NCBI GenBank assembly: GCA_031292095.1
Contig: JARLHU010000049.1
Location: 17,859 to 81,858, forward strand
Direction of reading: 5' to 3'
Length of the DNA: 64,000 nucleotides
Origin: Desulfosporosinus sp.
GTDB taxonomy: Bacteria; Bacillota; Desulfitobacteriia; Desulfitobacteriales; Desulfitobacteriaceae
Made by a program: the position numbers and the translations under genes. Under the pieces are notes generated by a model. It made no database searches. It saw only the letters and a program-made list of their open reading frames with translations, and was not told the DNA's origin. The number at the start of each line of letters is the position of its first letter. Position 1 is the first letter of the stretch. Below are positions 7,413 through 16,768 of this stretch, in pieces.

Positions 7413-10400
7413 TAAAATTTCTCTACAGAACTTTCGCTGTTTCCGTCAAGCCGAAATAGACCTATCTGCAGATATTGTTGCCGTTTATGGGCGTAATGGC
7501 GTGGGTAAAACAGCAATTTTCGATGCTTTAGAGTATGCATTATTAGGTTCAGTTGGTCGATTTTCTACAGACGTAGAAGCCCCTCCGAACTATCTATCCA
7601 ATATTCTTACAGACGGGAAAGTGGATATACGTGTTAATTTCAAAGGAAAAAATGAACAGTGGCTAGAGGTTACTCAAGAACGTGGAAAAAACGATCCGGT
7701 TATTGCAAGTAGCGGTGGATGGACAAAGAGGCGGGATTTATTATATGGGCTTTTAGTGGATGAAAATTATTCCCCTCCTAGGAGAGAAGTTGAGCCCATT
7801 AATGAACTTTTCCGGTCCACGTTGCTTTTATCGCAAGACTCAATAAGGCATTTCATTGAAGGAAACTCTTCTGAACGATCAAGGGTTCTAGCTGCGATTG
7901 CTGGATCAGCTTATTTTCAGCGCTGTCTAGACAAAGTCAAGGACATATTAGAAGAAATAGTGATAAGGGACAAGAAGGCAAAACTTAGGTCAGATGAAAT
8001 ACAAAAAGAAGCTTCCGAATTAGCGGCGATACTGTCTGAAAAAGACGCCAGAATCAAAACTATAAAGGAACGATTAGGTACCGAAGTTGTTTCAATTGAA
8101 CAAGTAAAAGACGCTCTTGATAATGCTGGGATCTGCAAAGACATATCAGAAACTAATTTAGAAGAATTTGTGTCAGCTATTAAGGGAGTTTATATTGAAA
8201 GATCGTCTAATTTAGAAGATCAAAGTAAACGTTTAGCAGGATTATCTGAAATGGCCAGGCAACACCCCGATCGAGTAGAACGTAAAAATATTCTACTCGA
8301 AAAGGTCTTAACTGCAAAAACTACTTTGATTGATCTGGAAAAACAAGAAAAGTATTTAATAGAGACTATACGAACTTATGAAAAAAACATTAAAGAACTA
8401 AAGATTAATTTAGCTGAAATATCTAACAGATATCAGGCTTTGCAAGAATTACCCAATCTGAAGCGACAACGCAAAGATTTGTTGTCATCTCAGACAAAGC
8501 TATCATCTGACATAGATGGAGTTAGAAAGCAACTTGATCTTGGGCGCTCAAAGGCAGACTTTGCTCAAGAAGAGGTTAATAAAGTTAAAATGGAATTGGA
8601 ACAATACCAAAGCACAAATATACAGTACTTATCAGTTATAAATAGACTTGATAGTTTAAGGATCTCGTTTCCAACCTATATTGTGGCAAAAGAACAGATT
8701 TTGCAATGTGAAATTCAAATCAATATGATACACGAGCAAAGAAAGTCATTAAAAGAAAAGGCTGAGGTTTTGCAGAACAACATAGGCAGTCAAAACCAAA
8801 GGATTAACGAACTTGAAAAAGAATTATCTAATATGAAAGTTGATTCTGAAGAGTATTCCAAATTAATTACGAAACTAAAATATTATGCAACCAGCGAGAT
8901 ATGCCCTCTATGCGGCTTTAATCACCTATCTTCAGATGCTTTACTAGATTCAATAGCAAAGCAACTAAAAAGTATTCCGAGTAAATTGCAAGAAATAACA
9001 TATCAGCTTCAAGAATACACCTTTCATGCTACAAGCTTAAATACTGATTTGATTACTATCTATAAACAAATCCAACAGCGTGATGAAGAGGCTCAAAAAC
9101 TATCTTTAGAACGTGAAGAAAGAACAAAATTCATTCAAAGCATTGATACAGTGGCTTCAATCGTTGGTATTGAAATGGATCTGTCCGTAATAAATGAATG
9201 GTTAATGAAATATTCGATATTAATCACTGAAGTACAAAACAATTTGAGATATGAGGAAGCCGTGCTAAATAACAAGAATACTTTGTTGGCTGAAGCAGTT
9301 ATCTTAATAGAATCAAAAGAAACCTTATACACTTCAAGTCTCGAAAGGTTAGAGAAAACCAAGGATTTAATAAGCAAACTCGAAAATCGATTAATAGAAT
9401 TGGGGTTAAAGGATGAAATTAGTCTCTTAGATGAACAGATCTCTCAAAAGTGCGAATTATTCTCAAAGGATTTGGCTGATCTTGAAGTTCGAAAAGACCA
9501 ACAGGAAACCCTTAAAATTGAGACACAAGAAGAACTAACTAATATTCGGCTAAAACAAAAGAGTTTTGAAGGTGATTTGCAGCAGTGGGAACAATATCTT
9601 TCTAGACTAGCAATTGAAATTGAGGATTTTAATCAAAAATGTACGAGTGTTGATCTTCCGCCAGAAACAGCATTCAATAACATAATAGGAAGACAAGAGG
9701 GGCTGAATCAAAGCAAAAACCTATTAAGTACTGCAATGAAAATTGTTGAGAGGTATGAATTGTCTCGTAGGGCAATTGATCTGGATAATGAGCGCAGTGA
9801 ATTACAAAATAAATATGAACCGCTAACATCTGAAACCCAAAAAAGCAAAGAAAGCGTTATTAAACTTAGGCAGGCTCATAAAGATGCTTCAGAATGGATG
9901 GAGGCTCTCACGAGAGGGGTTAACCATGCAGTTGAAGAAAGGATAAGCAGACATCAACCTGAAATATTTCGACTGTTTAAGGGAATGATTCCATCCCCTT
10001 TCCTTTTTGAAAATATCACTATGAAACAAAGTGATGACGGTTTGGTGCTTGGCTTAAGGTATCGTGGACAGGACATGGAAGCTGGGGAACCTCGTTTTTT
10101 CCTTAGTAGTGCACAGGCAAACGTGTTAGCATTAGCCATTTTTATTTCGCTCGCAATGGGTCAAAAATGGTCGACATTGGATACAATTTTGCTGGATGAC
10201 CCAGTTCAACATCTTGATGACTTGGATGTAGTGGCTTTTCTGGATAATATTCGGGCGGCTGCTGCTGGAAAGTTTGGAGTAAGAAAGCAGATTATTATAT
10301 CTACATGTAATCAAAATCTTTATTTATTAATGATTAAAAAATTTAGGTTACTCGAGTCGATGGGTCTCCATTTTAGAGCTATTTCGCTTTTAGATAACGG

Positions 10401-10473
10401 AATAGGGGGACCTATTATCAAGTATGATGTTGGCGCCCCTGAGGGTTATTATTTGGGCAAACAGTTATTATAA
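7402..10473 (+). CDS. Rad50/SMC-like ABC ATPase with zinc hook
   Basis: ATG 7402 is chosen because AAAGAGGTG lies 7 nt upstream; a TTG at 7399 is less likely. The N-terminal ATPase half carries the Walker A GRNGVGKT at residues 30-37. Long heptad-rich coiled coils fill about 180-860 and are interrupted by a Rad50-type hook, CPLC, at 501-504. The C-terminal half has an ABC signature region (LSSAQANVLALAIF) and Walker B TILLDDPVQHLDD, and ends in a short tail. At 1023 aa it is the size of SbcC/Rad50, but no SbcD/Mre11 nuclease is adjacent. The gene overlaps the preceding one by 11 nt. It probably forms a dimer that binds or scans DNA and controls the operon's nitrilase-like partner (inference). 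Confidence 0.8.
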   Translation: MRIDKISLQNFRCFRQAEIDLSADIVAVYGRNGVGKTAIFDALEYALLGSVGRFSTDVEAPPNYLSNILTDGKVDIRVNFKGKNEQWLEVTQERGKNDPVIASSGGWTKRRDLLYGLLVDENYSPPRREVEPINELFRSTLLLSQDSIRHFIEGNSSERSRVLAAIAGSAYFQRCLDKVKDILEEIVIRDKKAKLRSDEIQKEASELAAILSEKDARIKTIKERLGTEVVSIEQVKDALDNAGICKDISETNLEEFVSAIKGVYIERSSNLEDQSKRLAGLSEMARQHPDRVERKNILLEKVLTAKTTLIDLEKQEKYLIETIRTYEKNIKELKINLAEISNRYQALQELPNLKRQRKDLLSSQTKLSSDIDGVRKQLDLGRSKADFAQEEVNKVKMELEQYQSTNIQYLSVINRLDSLRISFPTYIVAKEQILQCEIQINMIHEQRKSLKEKAEVLQNNIGSQNQRINELEKELSNMKVDSEEYSKLITKLKYYATSEICPLCGFNHLSSDALLDSIAKQLKSIPSKLQEITYQLQEYTFHATSLNTDLITIYKQIQQRDEEAQKLSLEREERTKFIQSIDTVASIVGIEMDLSVINEWLMKYSILITEVQNNLRYEEAVLNNKNTLLAEAVILIESKETLYTSSLERLEKTKDLISKLENRLIELGLKDEISLLDEQISQKCELFSKDLADLEVRKDQQETLKIETQEELTNIRLKQKSFEGDLQQWEQYLSRLAIEIEDFNQKCTSVDLPPETAFNNIIGRQEGLNQSKNLLSTAMKIVERYELSRRAIDLDNERSELQNKYEPLTSETQKSKESVIKLRQAHKDASEWMEALTRGVNHAVEERISRHQPEIFRLFKGMIPSPFLFENITMKQSDDGLVLGLRYRGQDMEAGEPRFFLSSAQANVLALAIFISLAMGQKWSTLDTILLDDPVQHLDDLDVVAFLDNIRAAAAGKFGVRKQIIISTCNQNLYLLMIKKFRLLESMGLHFRAISLLDNGIGGPIIKYDVGAPEGYYLGKQLL

Positions 10474-10719
10474 GAAAATAAAAGAACCAAAAAAGGGAAA
10501 ACAATTATCTTTTACCCAATAGTTCCGCTTATTAGGCTAGCCTGTTTGAAGTCAGATGGCCTTGCGAATTAACGATTTGTATGACCGTTCCACCACTGCT
10601 AAATAAACCCGTCTAAGGACACACCCCGGTGGCCTTGAATTGTGTGTTGGCGGATTGTGGGTGTACACTCGAACTTCTCCTAGCCCACGTAGGAAAAGGT
10701 GGGAATACGTAAATTAAAG
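10474..10719. other. Gene-free stretch after ABC operon
   Basis: No ORF, strong terminator or tRNA is seen. The sequence from about 10540 to 10710 is noticeably richer in G+C than the operon before it and contains short CCACC and GTGTG words. This may be a remnant of an inserted element, but no family could be named. Confidence 0.3.
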
Positions 10720-10757
10720 AGATAGGTTTAGCTGTAAATTCAGCTGAGCCTATCTTT
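10720..10757 (-). terminator. Hairpin terminating the hup remnant
   Basis: A 14-bp inverted repeat GATAGGTTTAGCTG/CAGCTGAGCCTATC (two G-U type mismatches, loop TAAATT) is followed on the minus strand by a T-rich run (CTCTTTAATTT). It directly follows the stop codon of the HU remnant and is in the expected place for its old terminator. Confidence 0.6.
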
Positions 10758-10905
10758 ATTGAACTGCATCTTTAAGTATCTTTCCAGCTTTAAAACCAGG
10801 AACTTTCGAGGCCGGAATTGTGATGCTTTCTTTGGTTTGTGGATTTCTACCAATACGTTATGCCCGTTCTTATACTTCAAATGTACCGAAACCAATAAGC
10901 TGTGT
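10756..10905 (-). pseudogene. hup: Broken HU-type DNA-binding protein, 3' half
   Basis: Read on the minus strand, this stretch encodes QLIGFGTFEV, a stop, ERA, a stop, then [20 protein letters not shown], continuing to GKILKDAVQ and a stop. This is the C-terminal half of an HU protein, including the Arg-containing DNA-binding arm, with two in-frame TAA codons in the arm region. The N-terminal half is absent: upstream sequence diverges at about 10905 and another ORF ends at 10926. It is a relic, not a functional gene. Confidence 0.75.
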
Positions 10906-10925
10906 ATCGAATTGCAATTTATATT

Positions 10926-11159
10926 TCATAGTACCACACTTATCCCCTCAGGTATTTTTCCAGCATATCGAAGGGAAGTAAGCGTCAGAATATCTTCATA
11001 TTTTCTAATATTTCTAATGAGATAATCTCTATTTGGACTATGAAGAACAACTTCTCCACCAGTTATTGTTCCATCTTGATTTTCTTTACAATCTATTAAA
11101 TATACCCATTCACCATCATATTTAACTTCACTTGAGTTCCATAGGCTGTAATTTATCAA
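10926..11159 (-). CDS. Small hypothetical protein (77 aa)
   Basis: This ORF ends just upstream of the HU remnant on the same strand. Its sequence (DGEWVYLIDCKENQDG, then GEVVLHSPNRDYLIRNIRKY and YAGKIPEGISVVL) has a regular alternation of short strands and one helix. It resembles small DUF5678-like proteins in layout, but I am not sure of that. The start is the first ATG, and the SD is weak. It may be a surviving member of an older unit that included hup. Confidence 0.45.
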   Translation of the reverse strand: MINYSLWNSSEVKYDGEWVYLIDCKENQDGTITGGEVVLHSPNRDYLIRNIRKYEDILTLTSLRYAGKIPEGISVVL

Positions 11160-11480
11160 ACTTATTTTATCCTCTAAAATGGAATAGAGTCTCTTTGTGA
11201 AGCTAGGCTGCTGAGCTTGGCAAACTTCCTTCCTGTTTTTTAGGGTAAAATAGCTATTTTTTACGGTTAAACTATATAAGCATCAATGGTAATATAGTTA
11301 CATATAGAGTACTCAATTTGCAACCAGCAACGGCGCTGTGAGGAATGAACAGTATCCCTGAGGATACCGAACATTCTTTACAGCGCTATTTTGGTTAGTA
11401 CGTTAGGCCTAACAAAAGATTTCAACAGCGATTCTGGCCAGTCGTGTTGGAAAAGATTAAGGATAGGGGAGGGGTAAGTT
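11160..11480 (+). promoter_or_regulatory. urtA leader with long hairpin
   Basis: There is no ORF in this stretch. A 26-bp imperfect hairpin spans 11332-11387 (arms start GGCGCTGTGAGG and end CTTTACAGCGCT, loop CTGA), followed by ATTTTGG. It could act as an attenuator or a processing block ahead of the urea operon. A perfect 12-bp palindrome GTTAGGCCTAAC at 11402-11413 is a possible operator. A strong SD (GGGGAGGGG) ends 6 nt before the urtA ATG. Confidence 0.5.
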
Positions 11481-12731
11481 ATGATAAATTATTTTTCGCT
11501 CAATATGAAAAAAAGAACAGCTGGGATAATCTCCGCAACCCTTATGGCAGGCTTGCTGCTGACGGGATGTGGAGCTAGTCAAGCAAGCAAACCAGCCGAA
11601 ACCACTAGTACTGGAGATACCATTAAGGTGGGGATCCTCCATTCGTTGAGTGGGACAATGGCAATCAGCGAAGTATCCGTTAAGGATTCCGAAATGATGG
11701 CGATTGACGAAATCAATGCAGCTGGTGGCGTCTTGGGTAAACAAATTCAGCCGGTTATCGAGGATGGTGCCTCAAACTGGCCTAACTTCGCAGAAAAGGC
11801 TAAAAAATTGTTACAACAAGATAAGGTAGTGACTGTATTTGGCTGCTGGACTTCAGCAAGCCGTAAAGCAGTTCTCCCAGTGTTCGAAGAAAATAATGGC
11901 TTGCTCTGGTATCCTGTTCAGTATGAAGGAATGGAAGCATCACCTAATATTTTTTACACCGGGGCTGCTCCAAATCAGCAAATTGTTCCAGCTGTCGATT
12001 GGTTGTTTAAGAACAAAGGAAAAAAATTCTTTCTGCTAGGGTCTGATTATGTGTTCCCAAGAACGGCCAATAAGATTATTAAAGCTCAAGTAGCAGCTCT
12101 GGGTGGCGAAGTTTTGGCTGAGGAATACACCCCGCTGGGACATACCGACTATAGTACCATTGTCAATAAAATCATCGCTGCCAAGCCTGATATCGTGTTC
12201 AATACCTTGAATGGGGATAGCAACGTCGCTTTTTTTAAGCAACTTAAGGATGCAGGTATTACCTCCAAAGATCTTACCACCCTTTCGGTAAGTGTCGCTG
12301 AAGAAGAAGTCCGCGGTATCGGGGCAGCAAACATGAAAGGCCAGCTGGTATCCTGGAACTATTACCAAACGACAGATACGCCTGAGAATAAAATATTCGT
12401 CAAGAACTACAAAGCAAAATATGGCGCAGATCGTGTAACTGATGATCCTATCGAAGCGGCTTATGACGCAGTGTACCTCTGGGCAGCTGCTGTTAAAAAA
12501 GCAGGCTCAACAGATGTCGCGAAGGTTAAGGAAGCTGCGAAAGGCATTGAATTTAAGGCCCCTGAAGGTCTGGTTAAAATTGAGGGCGAAAATCAACACC
12601 TTTGGAAACCTGTAAGAATTGGTGAAGTGACTGAAGATGGTTTGATAAAAGAGATCTGGAGTACAGAGACGTCAGTCAAACCAGATCCGTTCCTGAAATC
12701 CTATGATTGGGCTAAGGGCCTGAGTAATTAG
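11481..12731 (+). CDS. urtA: Urea ABC transporter substrate-binding lipoprotein
   Basis: UrtA is the extracellular urea-binding lipoprotein of the UrtABCDE importer. The signal peptide ends in the lipobox LLTGC with the lipidated Cys at residue 30. The mature part is a type I periplasmic-binding fold of normal length ([27 protein letters not shown]). The upstream SD supports ATG 11481; starting at Met9 (11505) would also give a normal signal peptide. The gene is first in a 12-gene same-strand run through ureD, and a stable hairpin follows it, fitting higher expression of the binding protein. Confidence 0.95.
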   Translation: MINYFSLNMKKRTAGIISATLMAGLLLTGCGASQASKPAETTSTGDTIKVGILHSLSGTMAISEVSVKDSEMMAIDEINAAGGVLGKQIQPVIEDGASNWPNFAEKAKKLLQQDKVVTVFGCWTSASRKAVLPVFEENNGLLWYPVQYEGMEASPNIFYTGAAPNQQIVPAVDWLFKNKGKKFFLLGSDYVFPRTANKIIKAQVAALGGEVLAEEYTPLGHTDYSTIVNKIIAAKPDIVFNTLNGDSNVAFFKQLKDAGITSKDLTTLSVSVAEEEVRGIGAANMKGQLVSWNYYQTTDTPENKIFVKNYKAKYGADRVTDDPIEAAYDAVYLWAAAVKKAGSTDVAKVKEAAKGIEFKAPEGLVKIEGENQHLWKPVRIGEVTEDGLIKEIWSTETSVKPDPFLKSYDWAKGLSN

Positions 12732-12757
12732 TGTTTGAGTTTTTTGGATTGTATTCT

Positions 12758-12788
12758 AACGGTGCAGGTCAGCAAAACCTGCACCGTT
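12758..12788 (+). promoter_or_regulatory. Hairpin between urtA and urtB
   Basis: A perfect 12-bp stem AACGGTGCAGGT/ACCTGCACCGTT with a 7-nt loop lies between urtA and urtB and lacks a T-run. It is best read as an mRNA-stabilising or partial-termination element that sets the urtA to urtB ratio. Confidence 0.6.
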
Positions 12789-12823
12789 ACTACTAATATG
12801 CTCATGAAAAGGTGGTGGGAAAA

Positions 12824-13732
12824 ATGGGAACGTATATCCTACAAATATTTAATGGAATCAGCGTCAGCTCGATTCTTATGCTTGCCGCCTTGGGACTGGC
12901 AATAACCTTTGGTTTGATGAAAGTAATCAATATGGCCCACGGTGAGTTCATCATGATTGGCGCCTATGTTACGTATCTCATGCAAAATCTATTTATAGCG
13001 CATCTGCCTAAGAGCCTGTTTGGATTGTATTTCATTTTTGCTATTCCAGCTTCATTTATCATTGCCGGCCTTATAGGATTTGTGCTGGAAGGGACCGTGA
13101 TACGCCATCTTTACAATCGACCGTTGGATAGTATATTGGCGACTTGGGGTGTCAGTTTAGTCCTTCAGCAACTGGCCAGGAGTATTTTCGGAGCGCCGAA
13201 TGTCGATGTAAAAAGCCCCGGCTGGTTGGAAGGCGGCCTTGTCTTAAGTCGAGGGCTGCAGCTACCCTATAAGCGTCTCTTTATTATCGTTTTAGTCATT
13301 GCTTGTCTCAGTGGAATGTTTGGGCTGCTTTATAAAAGTAAAACTGGGCGACGGATTCGAGCGGTCATGCAAAATAGGGAAATGGCAAAGAGTATGGGGA
13401 TTAATACTAGAAGTGTGGATGCTTATACGTTTGCTGTTGGCTCAGGGCTTGCTGGAATCGCTGGGTGTGCTTTAACGTTGCTAGGTTCAATCGGGTCCAC
13501 CTTAGGAACTAATTATATTGTCGATACATTTATGGTGGTTGTCTTGGGTGGAGTAGGAACGCTCATGGGAACGGTGGCAGGCGGACTATTCATAGGAACA
13601 GCCAACACGACGCTTGAATTTTTCACCAATACCTCATTGAGTAAGGTGCTAGTCTTTATCTTAATTATTGCATTTTTACAATGGAGACCTAAAGGACTAT
13701 TCAATATCAGCAGTCGTTCGTTAGACGAATAG
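12824..13732 (+). CDS. urtB: Urea ABC transporter permease UrtB
   Basis: This is a branched-chain amino-acid/urea type permease (LivH-like) with eight or so membrane helices. Typical family blocks are GLAITFGLMKVINMAHGEFI near the N-terminus and VVVLGGVGTLMGTVAGGLFI near the C-terminus. ATG 12824 is preferred over GTG codons at 12812 and 12815 because GGTGGTGGG lies 4-5 nt upstream of it. It pairs with UrtC to form the membrane channel. Confidence 0.93.
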   Translation: MGTYILQIFNGISVSSILMLAALGLAITFGLMKVINMAHGEFIMIGAYVTYLMQNLFIAHLPKSLFGLYFIFAIPASFIIAGLIGFVLEGTVIRHLYNRPLDSILATWGVSLVLQQLARSIFGAPNVDVKSPGWLEGGLVLSRGLQLPYKRLFIIVLVIACLSGMFGLLYKSKTGRRIRAVMQNREMAKSMGINTRSVDAYTFAVGSGLAGIAGCALTLLGSIGSTLGTNYIVDTFMVVVLGGVGTLMGTVAGGLFIGTANTTLEFFTNTSLSKVLVFILIIAFLQWRPKGLFNISSRSLDE

Positions 13733-13764
13733 AGTGAAGTTAATACGGAAAGGGGGACAGGACC

Positions 13765-14871
13765 GTGATCGAGGTTCGAGGTTCGAGGTTCGGGGTTCGA
13801 AGTTTAGTTAAGTCAAAAGAAAAATGGGTGTTTTCCTTAATCATTTTAGGCTTAGTCTTAGCTCCCTTGTTTTTATCCGATTTCAGAGTGAATTTACTTG
13901 GAAAATTTGTTGCCTATGCAATTTTGGCAATTGGGTTAGATTTAATCTGGGGCTATACGGGGATTTTAAGCCTAGGACACGGTGTATTCTTCGGGCTTGG
14001 AGCATACTGTATGGCCATGTATCTGAAGTTAGAAGCGGCTCACGGAAAACTACCGGATTTTATGTCTTGGAGCGGGCTTGAGGGACTTCCGTGGTTTTGG
14101 AAACCTTTTTCCAATAGTTTTTTTGCAATCTGTATGGCTATTCTAATTCCTAGCCTCTTGGCGTTTTGTATTGGGTTCTTAACGTTTAAGAACCGTATCC
14201 GGGGAGTGTACTTTTCCATCTTGTCCCAAGCCTTATCAATTATTTTTGTTACTCTTTTTGTGGGGCAACAGGCTTATACCGGTGGAACAAACGGATTGAC
14301 AAACTACAAAAGTATTATGGGCTTAGCCTTATCCCATGCTTCTACAAAGCTTGTTTTGTATTACATCTCGATTGGCCTCCTGGTTCTGATCTATGGATTT
14401 TGTAGTTTTTTGGTTAAACGGAGACTAGGTAGGATACTCGTTGCCATCCGGGACGGAGAAAACAGAGTTCGGTTCTCAGGGTATAATCCTACTACCTATA
14501 AGATCTTTGTCTACTGTCTATCAGCAGGCATAGCTGGGTTGGCTGGCGCAATCTTTGTCCCTCAGGTCGGGATTATTTCCCCGGCGGAAATGGGTATAGT
14601 GCCCTCGATAGAAATGGTGATTTGGGTAGCAATCGGGGGACGAGGAACCTTGATAGGGGCTGTTATTGGGGCAATCTTGGTCAATGCCTTGAAAAGTGGG
14701 ATCAGTGAAAGTTTCCCGGATGTATGGTCCTTCTTTATTGGGTTTGCCTTTATTTTCATAGTCTTGTTTATGCCCAACGGTATTGTCGGACTGGTCAAGG
14801 AAATCGCAGGGAAGTTTGGTAATCAGGCACTTAAAGGTGGTCAGCAGATAAAAACGGATAAAGCAGCATGA
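13765..14871 (+). CDS. urtC: Urea ABC transporter permease UrtC
   Basis: This LivM-like permease of 368 aa has the conserved [20 protein letters not shown] and [20 protein letters not shown] blocks. The GTG start follows the SD AGGGGGACAGG. Its first residues ([12 protein letters not shown]) are encoded by four copies of a 7-bp tandem repeat, so the N-terminal dozen residues are probably not conserved. It has about ten membrane segments and partners UrtB. Confidence 0.92.
   Translation: MIEVRGSRFGVRSLVKSKEKWVFSLIILGLVLAPLFLSDFRVNLLGKFVAYAILAIGLDLIWGYTGILSLGHGVFFGLGAYCMAMYLKLEAAHGKLPDFMSWSGLEGLPWFWKPFSNSFFAICMAILIPSLLAFCIGFLTFKNRIRGVYFSILSQALSIIFVTLFVGQQAYTGGTNGLTNYKSIMGLALSHASTKLVLYYISIGLLVLIYGFCSFLVKRRLGRILVAIRDGENRVRFSGYNPTTYKIFVYCLSAGIAGLAGAIFVPQVGIISPAEMGIVPSIEMVIWVAIGGRGTLIGAVIGAILVNALKSGISESFPDVWSFFIGFAFIFIVLFMPNGIVGLVKEIAGKFGNQALKGGQQIKTDKAA
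13771..13798 (+). repeat. Heptanucleotide tandem repeat (GAGGTTC)x4
   Basis: Three exact copies of GAGGTTC plus one GGGGTTC lie in tandem at the very start of urtC, inside the coding frame. Related 7-bp repeats occur at 16731, 17120 and 61594. Confidence 0.85.
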
Positions 14872-14946
14872 AGAGGATAATCACCTGTATAAAACCAGAT
14901 AGGACAAAAAATTTTTGAATTGATAATTATAGAAGGCGGTGGGGAT

Positions 14947-15699
14947 ATGGATTCGATATTACAGATTGATAATCTAACCGTAAGTTTCGATGGATTTAAG
15001 GCAGTTAATAATGTCAATACTGGGATTGAGAAAGGGGAGATTCGGTTTTTTATCGGACCCAATGGTGCAGGGAAAACCACCTTGCTGGATGCTATTTGCG
15101 GGCGGGTGAAGCCTCAGTCAGGACAGGTTACGTTTTTCGAGAGAGACGTCACCCGGTATTCGGAGCATGAGATTGTCAATATAGGAATAGGAAGGAAGTT
15201 TCAGGTACCTTCCGTATTTACTAACATGACCGTTTATGAAAACATGGAACTTGCTGTTGTGAAGGACCGTTCGCTGTATTCTTCTTTGTTTCATGGCTTG
15301 AAAAAGGAGCAGATCGAGAGAATTGAGGATATCTTAGACACGATTGGTTTGTATGAAAAGAGATTTAACACTCCGAAAGCTTTATCTCATGGTGAAAAGC
15401 AGTGGTTGGAAATTGGCATGTTGCTGGCCCAAGAGCCTAAACTTATGCTCCTAGATGAACCGGTTGCCGGGATGGGTCGGGCCGAAACGGATAAGACCGG
15501 GGAACTTTTGAATAAGATAGCTCAAAATTGTACCATTATCGTGGTCGAACACGATATGGAATTTGTCAGGGATTTTGCAAGTAAGGTTACGGTCCTTCAC
15601 GAAGGGGCAATTTTGGATGAGGGCAGTGTTCATGACGTTCAGAATAATCAAAAGGTAATTGATGTGTATCTTGGACGGGGTGGGGAACGTGATGCTTGA
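14947..15699 (+). CDS. urtD: Urea ABC transporter ATP-binding protein UrtD
   Basis: This is an ABC ATPase with Walker A GPNGAGKTT, signature LSHGEKQWLEIGM, and Walker B LMLLDEPVAGM followed by the H-loop VVEHDMEFV. ATG 14947 follows GGCGGTGGGG; the frame is open further upstream to a TTG at 14920, but no SD supports it. The stop overlaps the start of urtE by 8 nt. Confidence 0.93.
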   Translation: MDSILQIDNLTVSFDGFKAVNNVNTGIEKGEIRFFIGPNGAGKTTLLDAICGRVKPQSGQVTFFERDVTRYSEHEIVNIGIGRKFQVPSVFTNMTVYENMELAVVKDRSLYSSLFHGLKKEQIERIEDILDTIGLYEKRFNTPKALSHGEKQWLEIGMLLAQEPKLMLLDEPVAGMGRAETDKTGELLNKIAQNCTIIVVEHDMEFVRDFASKVTVLHEGAILDEGSVHDVQNNQKVIDVYLGRGGERDA

Positions 15700-16384
15700 G
15701 GTAACAAATCTTGAGGCCTATTATGGGGAAAGTATTATTCTAAACGATATACATCTGAGTGTTCCTAAAGGGAAAATTGTTTGTCTTCTCGGCCGTAACG
15801 GGGTAGGAAAGACAACTTTTTTGAAAAGTATTATGGGCTTGGTAAAGACCCCTAAAGGAAGTATTAAGTTCAATGGCCAAGAGATAGTGAAGAAGCCCAC
15901 CTATTTTAGGGCTCGGCAAGGGATTAGTTATGTTCCGCAAGGTAGGGATATTTTTCTTCAATTAAGCGTCCATGAAAACCTTCTACTTGGTCTTGAGGCA
16001 TCCGGAGGGCAGGGAAGCATCGATGAAACGATCTATGAATTATTTCCGGTGCTGAAGGCCATGCTGAAAAGAAAGGGGGGAGACCTCAGTGGAGGGCAGC
16101 AGCAGCAGCTAGCGATTGCTCGGGCCCTAGTGTCTAAACCCAAATTACTGATCTTGGATGAACCTACTGAAGGGATACAGCCGTCCATCATCCAGGAAAT
16201 CGGTCGGGTCATTAAACATTTAAATCAGGAAACGAACTTAACCATTCTGATCGTTGAACAGTATTTGGAGTTTGTCGTTGAGGTATCCGATTATTATTAC
16301 GTGATGGAAAAAGGGAGTATTGTGGCTGAGGGCCCCACTAAGGATTTAAATCAGGCGGAAATTCAGAAACGGATGGCCATCTGA
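15692..16384 (+). CDS. urtE: Urea ABC transporter ATP-binding protein UrtE
   Basis: This is the second ATPase of the urea importer (LivF-like), 230 aa. It has Walker A GRNGVGKTT, signature LSGGQQQQLAIARAL and Walker B LLILDEPTEGIQP. ATG 15692 lies inside the end of urtD, with GGGGTGGGG as SD, so translation is coupled. The gene is followed after 29 nt by ureA. Confidence 0.93.
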   Translation: MLEVTNLEAYYGESIILNDIHLSVPKGKIVCLLGRNGVGKTTFLKSIMGLVKTPKGSIKFNGQEIVKKPTYFRARQGISYVPQGRDIFLQLSVHENLLLGLEASGGQGSIDETIYELFPVLKAMLKRKGGDLSGGQQQQLAIARALVSKPKLLILDEPTEGIQPSIIQEIGRVIKHLNQETNLTILIVEQYLEFVVEVSDYYYVMEKGSIVAEGPTKDLNQAEIQKRMAI

Positions 16385-16413
16385 TAAATAAGGAGTAACA
16401 GGGAGGTTAGAAG

Positions 16414-16728
16414 ATGCATCTAAGTCCAACTGAACGAGATAAACTGTTGATTTATACCGCAGGACAGGTAGCACGCGACCGTCTAAAGCGGGGCTTGAAG
16501 TTAAATTATCCAGAAGCAGTGTCCTTGATTAGTGCCGAACTGCTAGAGCGAATTCGTGATGGATTTACTGTCGCCCAACTCATGGAGATGGGGACTAAGA
16601 TCCTGACGCGTGACCAGGTTATGGAGGGAATTCCTGAAATGATTGAGGAAATTCAGGTTGAGGGTACCTTTCCTGATGGAACGAAATTAGTTACGGTACA
16701 TCATCCTATCCGGTTATCCGGTCGCTAA
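16414..16728 (+). CDS. ureA: Urease gamma subunit
   Basis: This 104-aa protein matches urease gamma over full length, with [19 protein letters not shown] at the start and VTVHHPI at the end. It is a structural subunit of the (alpha-beta-gamma)3 urease, which hydrolyses urea to ammonia and carbamate in the cytoplasm. The start has the SD GGGAGG. As a separate gene it follows the three-subunit bacterial arrangement. Confidence 0.96.
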   Translation: MHLSPTERDKLLIYTAGQVARDRLKRGLKLNYPEAVSLISAELLERIRDGFTVAQLMEMGTKILTRDQVMEGIPEMIEEIQVEGTFPDGTKLVTVHHPIRLSGR

Positions 16729-16730
16729 AG

Positions 16731-16752
16731 CGACCATCGACCATCGAACATA
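16731..16752 (+). repeat. Heptanucleotide repeat (CGACCAT)x3
   Basis: Two exact CGACCAT units and one CGAACAT lie in tandem in the 40-nt ureA-ureB gap. They have the same 7-bp period as the other junction repeats in the window. Confidence 0.65.
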
Positions 16753-16768
16753 GCAGGGAGGTAGAGAG

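Noticed and set aside
10759..11025. Plus-strand ORF of 88 codons
   Set aside because: It is the complement of the HU remnant and the small minus-strand ORF; the minus-strand reading explains the sequence.
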